Origin: Mycobacterium sp. Aquia_213
Lineage (GTDB): Bacteria; Actinomycetota; Actinomycetes; Mycobacteriales; Mycobacteriaceae
Direction: 5' to 3'
DNA: 64,000 nucleotides
Assembly (NCBI RefSeq): GCF_026625985.1
Contig: NZ_CP113116.1
Coordinates: 2,790,001-2,854,000, forward strand
Part shown: positions 60,060-64,000 of the stretch, piece by piece
How the letters are laid out: each line of letters starts with the position of its first letter
How positions within the stretch are numbered: position 1 is the stretch's first letter
Made by a program: the position numbers and the translations under genes
Notes under the pieces: model-generated
The model's database searches: none
Told to the model about the DNA's origin: nothing
The model's input: the letters and a program-made list of their open reading frames with translations, nothing else

Positions 60060-61091
60060 CTACACCAGCAGCACCGCGGCACCGGCGATGCGGCCCGCAC
60101 TGAGATCGGCCAGCGCCTGGTCGGCTTGCCCGAGTGGATACTCCGGCGTCGTCACCTCGATGCGATGGCGCCCCACGAAGTCGAGAAACTCCCGCGCGTC
60201 GGCCCGGGTGTTCGACGTGACCGAGCGAATTTGGCGTTCCTGGAACAGGTGACGCTGATAGTTCAGGGCCGGGATATCCGACAGGTGAATCCCGGCGATC
60301 GCCAGGGTGCCGCCGCGGTCCAGCGCTTCGCAGGCGGGCAGCACCAGATCGCCGACCGGGGCGAACAGGATCGCGGCGTCCAGCGGCACCGGTGGCGGAT
60401 CCGCGGCACCCTGGGCCGACGCAGCACCCAGCTTCAGCGCCAGCTTGCGGGCCTGCTCGCCGCGGGTCATCACGTGCACCTCGGCACCCTGCGCCAACGC
60501 GACCTGCGCGGTGATGTGCGCGCTTCCGCCGAAGCCGTAGAGACCCAGCCGGCCACCCGGCGGTAGCTCGGCCCGCAGCAGTGAGCGGTACCCGATGATG
60601 CCGGCGCACAACAGCGGCGCGAGCTCGCTGTCGCTGTAGCCACTCGGCAGGTGGTGTGCGAAAGCCGCTGGGACCGTCGCGAATTCGGCGTATCCGCCGT
60701 CGGCGTCCCAGCCGGTGTAGCGGGATTGCGGGCAGAGGTTCTCGTCGCCGCGCCGACAGTACTTGCACACACCGCAGGTGTGGCGCAGCCAGGCGATGCC
60801 GACCCGATCCCCCACGCCGAACCCGTCTCCGGCGTCGGCACCGACCTCGACCACCTCCCCCACGACCTCGTGGCCGGGGGTGACGTGCTCGCGGTGCACC
60901 GGAAGATCACCCTCGGTCACGTGCAGGTCGGTGCGGCACACCCCGCAGGCGCGCACGGCCACCAGCAACTCGGAAGGCGCGGGCCGCGGCACTTCGGTGG
61001 TGACCCGCTCCAGCGGGTTGGTGTCCATCGGCCCGGGCCGATGCACCCGCCACGCGGTCATCGTCGTGGTGGTCGCCTGCGGGGCCATCAC
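60060..61091 (-). CDS. adhA: Zinc alcohol dehydrogenase AdhA (Rv1862 homologue)
   Basis: The 343-residue MDR dehydrogenase has CGVCRTDLHVTEGDLP, TPGHEVVGEV, structural zinc cysteines in HTCGVCKYCRRGDENLC, and a GFGGSAH cofactor loop. It oxidises alcohols with NAD(P)+. It is followed leftwards by the convergent CPBP protease gene. The ATG at 61091 (MMAPQATTTTMTAWRVHRPG) or the later ATG (TMTAWRV) may be used. Confidence 0.93.
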   Translation of the reverse strand: MMAPQATTTTMTAWRVHRPGPMDTNPLERVTTEVPRPAPSELLVAVRACGVCRTDLHVTEGDLPVHREHVTPGHEVVGEVVEVGADAGDGFGVGDRVGIAWLRHTCGVCKYCRRGDENLCPQSRYTGWDADGGYAEFATVPAAFAHHLPSGYSDSELAPLLCAGIIGYRSLLRAELPPGGRLGLYGFGGSAHITAQVALAQGAEVHVMTRGEQARKLALKLGAASAQGAADPPPVPLDAAILFAPVGDLVLPACEALDRGGTLAIAGIHLSDIPALNYQRHLFQERQIRSVTSNTRADAREFLDFVGRHRIEVTTPEYPLGQADQALADLSAGRIAGAAVLLV

Positions 61092-61138
61092 CCGATAATG
61101 CCGCTATGCGTCGCCGATCCGCATGAGCACAAGGACCT

Positions 61139-61417
61139 CTATAACGTCTTGGTGCGCGAGGTGGCGAACTTGTAGATCAACAGCAGGATCACCGCGCCGA
61201 CCAGCGCACCCAGGAACGAGTGCTGGATGGGTGGGTGAATGTCGAATTGGTGCGGCGGGAAGACGATGCTGCCCAGGGTGCCGCCGACATACGAGCCGAC
61301 GATGCCGAGCAGCACGGTGGCGACCCAGCCCATCGGCTGCTTGCCCGGCACCAGTAGCCGCGCAATCAAGCCGACGACGAGGCCCAAGACGATCAGCCAG
61401 ATGATGTGCATAATCAT
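61139..61417 (-). CDS. GlsB/YeaQ/YmgE-family stress membrane protein (Rv1861 homologue)
   Basis: The 92-residue protein has three hydrophobic helices: IIWLIVLGLVVGLIARLLVPG, GWVATVLLGIVGSYVGGTLGSI, and SFLGALVGAVILLLIYKF. The glycine-rich pattern of this transglycosylase-associated family is clear. Function unknown, possibly stress or membrane homeostasis. It lies between adhA and a paralogue on the same strand. Confidence 0.87.
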   Translation of the reverse strand: MIMHIIWLIVLGLVVGLIARLLVPGKQPMGWVATVLLGIVGSYVGGTLGSIVFPPHQFDIHPPIQHSFLGALVGAVILLLIYKFATSRTKTL

Positions 61418-61523
61418 GACCGGCTCCTTCGGTATTAGCTGACAAGGGGACCTGGACCGTATACCCCGCGGTGGTCAGCTCAACCTCATCGCCGATTCGC
61501 GACATGTCTTGTGGTGCCGAGGC

Positions 61524-61823
61524 TTAGCGCTTTCGCACCAAGCCGACGATCCAGAGCAGGATCACCGAGCCCAGCAGCGCGGTGAAGAACGTGAACCATC
61601 TGCGGCCGTGTTCCACATCGAAGTGCAGCCAGCTGAGCAGCATCCCGCCGATGAACCCGCCGATCACGCCGACGACGATGTTCAGCAAGATGCCGGCGCC
61701 GCCGCCTTTCACGATCTTTCCGGCGATCCAGCCGGCGAATCCGCCGATGACGAGGTAGGCGAACCAACTCACTGCCGTCGGCGGGGCAAGGGCGAGGTAC
61801 TCGGAAGTTGCTATGACGCGCAT
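61524..61823 (-). CDS. GlsB/YeaQ-family membrane protein, paralogue
   Basis: The 99-residue protein resembles its neighbour: WFAYLVIGGFAGWIAGKIVKGGGAGILLNIVVGVIGGFIGGMLLSWLHF and a C-terminal hydrophobic segment LLGSVILLWIVGLVRKR. The ATG at 61823 has GGGAGA five bases upstream. It lies 20 bases after apa, so it may be cotranscribed with it. The tandem pair suggests duplication. Confidence 0.82.
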   Translation of the reverse strand: MRVIATSEYLALAPPTAVSWFAYLVIGGFAGWIAGKIVKGGGAGILLNIVVGVIGGFIGGMLLSWLHFDVEHGRRWFTFFTALLGSVILLWIVGLVRKR

Positions 61824-61843
61824 GCGGGTCTCCCGATGGTGGG

Positions 61844-62857
61844 TCAGGCGGGAAGCGTCTGCTGCGGCGTGGGGCTCGGGGTCGGAGTGACCTCGCTCGC
61901 GGGTGCCTGGCCCGGTGCGGCCGGTGCGGGGGCACCCGGGGCCGGAGCTCCCGGAGCCGGACCAGGCGCGCCGGGAGCCGGCGCCGCTGCTGCCGGCGCG
62001 GTGAACGGCAGGATCGACTCGGCCAACGCTTTGGCCCCGACCTTGTCTACCGGGTTGTTGCCGGTCCCGAGCCACACCACAAACCAGCGCTGGGGTGGTC
62101 CGGCGGTGGCCGCGTTGGGCGCGCTGACGACGCCAGTCCAGATTTGTCCGTTCGGCTTGCTCGGATCGCTGAACTTGACCTCGTAGAACGACGAGCTCCC
62201 GGTGATCCCGTTGGCACCGGTGAGCGGGCCGGATTCCTGGTTGATCCGGGTGCCCGGATACGGCATGAAGAACTCACCCATGTCCGAGCCCAGCCGCACG
62301 GCGGCCTTGCCGTCGTTGGCTTCCGCACTGGCATAAAGCTTTTGGTCCAGGCGACCCATCACGATGCGAGTGTCGTTCGCGACCGGCGCCGGCTGACCGG
62401 GCTGCGGCGGCGGACCGATCATCTTGCTGAGCAGCGCCGAGCCATAGTCGAGGTGCGAGGCGTCCGACTCGGCCCAGCCGCCGGGAAGCAGGTAGCTGAA
62501 CCCACCGACCACGTTGGTGACTCGGGCGGCGTTCGGGTCGACGGGCGGCGGCGCAGGAGGCGCGTTCGGATCGACCGGCGGAGCCGGCGGGGGCACCGGC
62601 GCGTTCGGGTCGCCTGGTGCCGGTTGACCGGCGGGGGCCGGTGACGCGCCCGGCACTGGCGCCGCGGTCGTCGGCGCGGGTGCACCGGCCGGGGCCGGTG
62701 CGGTGGTCGTTGCCGGAACCGGAGTCGGGACCTCGGGATCGGCATTCGCGGGGGCCGGCAACGCGAAGGTGACGGCACTGGCACTGGCCACCGTGGCGAT
62801 CGCCAGCGTCGCCCACAAACCTTTGCGCCGTTGCGAGTTTGTGTCCACCTGATCCAT
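61844..62857 (-). CDS. apa: Alanine- and proline-rich secreted antigen Apa (MPT32/fibronectin-attachment protein)
   Basis: The 337-residue protein has a signal peptide (WATLAIATVASASAVTFALPAPANA) and a long Pro/Ala/Thr tract around residues 40-110. The folded domain begins ARVTNVVGGFSYLLPGGWAESDASHLDYGSALLSKM and includes the fibronectin-binding region RWFVVWLGTGNNPVDK. A second Ala/Pro-rich tail follows. The tracts are mannosylated in M. tuberculosis. It is longer than Rv1860 because of expanded proline repeats. ATG 62857. Confidence 0.94.
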   Translation of the reverse strand: MDQVDTNSQRRKGLWATLAIATVASASAVTFALPAPANADPEVPTPVPATTTAPAPAGAPAPTTAAPVPGASPAPAGQPAPGDPNAPVPPPAPPVDPNAPPAPPPVDPNAARVTNVVGGFSYLLPGGWAESDASHLDYGSALLSKMIGPPPQPGQPAPVANDTRIVMGRLDQKLYASAEANDGKAAVRLGSDMGEFFMPYPGTRINQESGPLTGANGITGSSSFYEVKFSDPSKPNGQIWTGVVSAPNAATAGPPQRWFVVWLGTGNNPVDKVGAKALAESILPFTAPAAAAPAPGAPGPAPGAPAPGAPAPAAPGQAPASEVTPTPSPTPQQTLPA

Positions 62858-62965
62858 GGCGACGAACCTACCGTGTTACCGCTGTGACGCAAGGGTGCCG
62901 TGCTGGCGATGCGAGGCGGTTTTCGCGATGTTGCCGGAGCGCGACCTACGTCAGGTCTGCGCAGT

Positions 62966-64000
62966 TCACCGCGGGTCGGTGTGTCGCGGTGCGGCCGGAT
63001 ACAGCGACACTTCGAGCGCTTTGACCGAAAACCACACCCGGTCTCCGGGTGTCAGCCGCAGCTCGGCGGCGGCGTCGACGGTGATCTCGGCGGCCAATCC
63101 CGGGGCTCCGTCGGGCTGCTCCTGGGCGCGTACCACGACCGCGGGTCCGCGAACGTCTAGCTCCGCCACGGTGAGGTCGACGCAGTTGCGGGGACTGCCG
63201 TGCGGCAGGTCGCGGTAAACGGCCACCGCCGTCGGCGGGAACACCGCGATCGCATCCTGTCCGCTGGTCAGCTCGGCGCCCAGCCGCTCGGCGGGCGTCC
63301 CGTACCAGTGGACGCCGGTGCGGGTGTGCAGCGAGCCGTCCGGCCCGATGGTTCCGTTGACCAGATTGACGCCCGCGATGCGGGCACCGAAATGGCTGCG
63401 CGGCGCGGTGAGCACCTCGGGCACCGGTCCGACTTCGGCGATCTTCCCGCCCTCGAGCACCAGCGCCCGATCGGCCAGGGTGAACACGTCGAGCAGATCG
63501 TGGGTGATCAGGATGACCGCGCAGCCGCTGCGGGCGACGGCGGTGCGCAACACCGCCCGGATAGCCGCGGCGGCCCCGACGTCCAGGCCGGTCAGCGGTT
63601 CGTCGAGCAGCAGCACATCGGGCTCGGCGGCCAACGCTCGCGCGATCGCCACCCGCTGGGCCTGACCGCCGGACAGCTGCCGCGGTTTGCGGTCGGCGAA
63701 CTGCTCGGCGTCCACCTCGCGCAGCCAGCGCAGGGCCACCTGCTTCTCGTCGGCGCGAGCAGACCGGAAGAGGCCGCGACGGCTGTGCGGCCCGAACGCC
63801 ACGTTGGCGGCGACGCTCAGGTGCGGAAACAGCAGCGGGTCCTGTAACAACAGCCCGACCCGGCGGTCGTGCGTCGCCACATCGATCCCGGCGGCCGTGT
63901 CGGTCAACACCCGATCCCCCAGCCGCACGACTCCCTCATCGGGGTGAACCAGGCCGGCGATGACGTGCAGGGCGGTCGACTTACCCGCGCCGTTGGGTCC
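62966..64000 (-). CDS. modC: Molybdate ABC transporter ATPase ModC (5' end outside window)
   Basis: 345 residues are visible; the start lies beyond the right edge. The Walker A GPNGAGKST is at the edge, then a Q-loop region in GLLLQDPLLFPHLSV, the signature LSGGQAQRVAIARALA, Walker B DVLLLDEPLTGLD and the H-loop ILITHDLLDVFTLAD. A C-terminal MOP-type molybdate-binding domain ends with ELRLTPGDRVWFSVKALEVSLY. It energises molybdate uptake. Next to apa, as in M. tuberculosis. Confidence 0.93.
   Translation of the reverse strand, partial: GPNGAGKSTALHVIAGLVHPDEGVVRLGDRVLTDTAAGIDVATHDRRVGLLLQDPLLFPHLSVAANVAFGPHSRRGLFRSARADEKQVALRWLREVDAEQFADRKPRQLSGGQAQRVAIARALAAEPDVLLLDEPLTGLDVGAAAAIRAVLRTAVARSGCAVILITHDLLDVFTLADRALVLEGGKIAEVGPVPEVLTAPRSHFGARIAGVNLVNGTIGPDGSLHTRTGVHWYGTPAERLGAELTSGQDAIAVFPPTAVAVYRDLPHGSPRNCVDLTVAELDVRGPAVVVRAQEQPDGAPGLAAEITVDAAAELRLTPGDRVWFSVKALEVSLYPAAPRHTDPR

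Overview
The window is a piece of a mycobacterial chromosome. It is high in GC and packed with genes. It carries several families that are essentially mycobacterial: antigen 85B, an RpfC-type resuscitation factor, the Apa/MPT32 glycoprotein, LppE, a secreted chorismate mutase, F420-type PPOX and Ddn-like proteins, and paired PPM1-type methyltransferases. From memory of the M. tuberculosis map, most genes follow the order Rv1901 (cinA), Rv1898-Rv1893, Rv1892/91, Rv1886c-Rv1880c, Rv1879/78/77, bfrA, Rv1875-Rv1872c, Rv1869c-Rv1865c, Rv1863c-Rv1859 (modC). Lon, phosphoketolase and an intact oxyR argue against the M. tuberculosis complex. The oxyR-ahpCD group sits next to the bfrA region, as I recall it does in the M. 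avium complex. I do not name a species.

Layout. 1-6.7 kb: cinA (cut by the left edge), thiamine-binding protein, dtd, methyltransferase, HAD phosphatase, zinc dehydrogenase and a Baeyer-Villiger monooxygenase. 7-10 kb: PstS3 phosphate lipoprotein and a nitronate monooxygenase behind a perfect KstR-type operator. 10-16.3 kb: small secreted and membrane proteins, a CYP125-like P450 with a dehydrogenase, YceI, a methyltransferase and a DUF7159-like protein. 17-22.3 kb: fbpB, chorismate mutase, rpfC, SRPBCC, SDR, lppE, cyp140. 22.3-29.1 kb: a segment with no counterpart I recall between Rv1880c and Rv1879. It holds a dienelactone-hydrolase lipoprotein, a SnoaL-like protein, a gene-poor tract with five tiny lipoprotein-like genes, and a membrane adenylate cyclase. 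29.2-37.3 kb: FluG-like amidohydrolase with glnA3, a CMD protein behind a second KstR-type operator, an MFS exporter, bfrA/bfd with tandem IdeR boxes, enoyl-CoA hydratase, PPOX and an Rv1874-like protein. 37.4-42.6 kb: oxyR divergent from ahpC-ahpD, an amylase-family enzyme, DUF1810, lldD2. 42.6-48.2 kb: CGNR regulator, lon, small redox proteins and a ferredoxin reductase. 48.2-64 kb: Rv1868/67/66 homologues, an UppP-like phosphatase, GNAT, SDR, phosphoketolase, CPBP protease, adhA, two GlsB/YeaQ membrane proteins, apa, and modC (cut by the right edge).

The most unusual part is 23.8-26.9 kb. Five genes of 33-41 codons share one signal-peptide/lipobox module with the cysteine always at residue 24, and their mature tails are only 10-18 residues. 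Three of them (A, B, C) are direct repeats of a whole expression module: a putative -10 element, then a leader of about 145 nt with three conserved hairpins, including one A-U to G-C paired change and one G-C to G-U change. The other two (D, E) share a different leader, face each other, and each has a strong hairpin beyond its stop codon. A 57-codon gene for a cysteine-rich protein with a very strong ribosome-binding site lies in the same tract. I know of no described system like this.

Functional themes outside that tract are sterol/lipid catabolism (KstR-type sites, CYP125-like P450, CoA-transferase, thiolase, hydratase), iron storage (IdeR boxes, bfrA, bfd), peroxide defence (oxyR, ahpCD), cell-wall and secreted antigens (fbpB, rpfC, apa, uppP) and phosphate/molybdate uptake (pstS3, modC).
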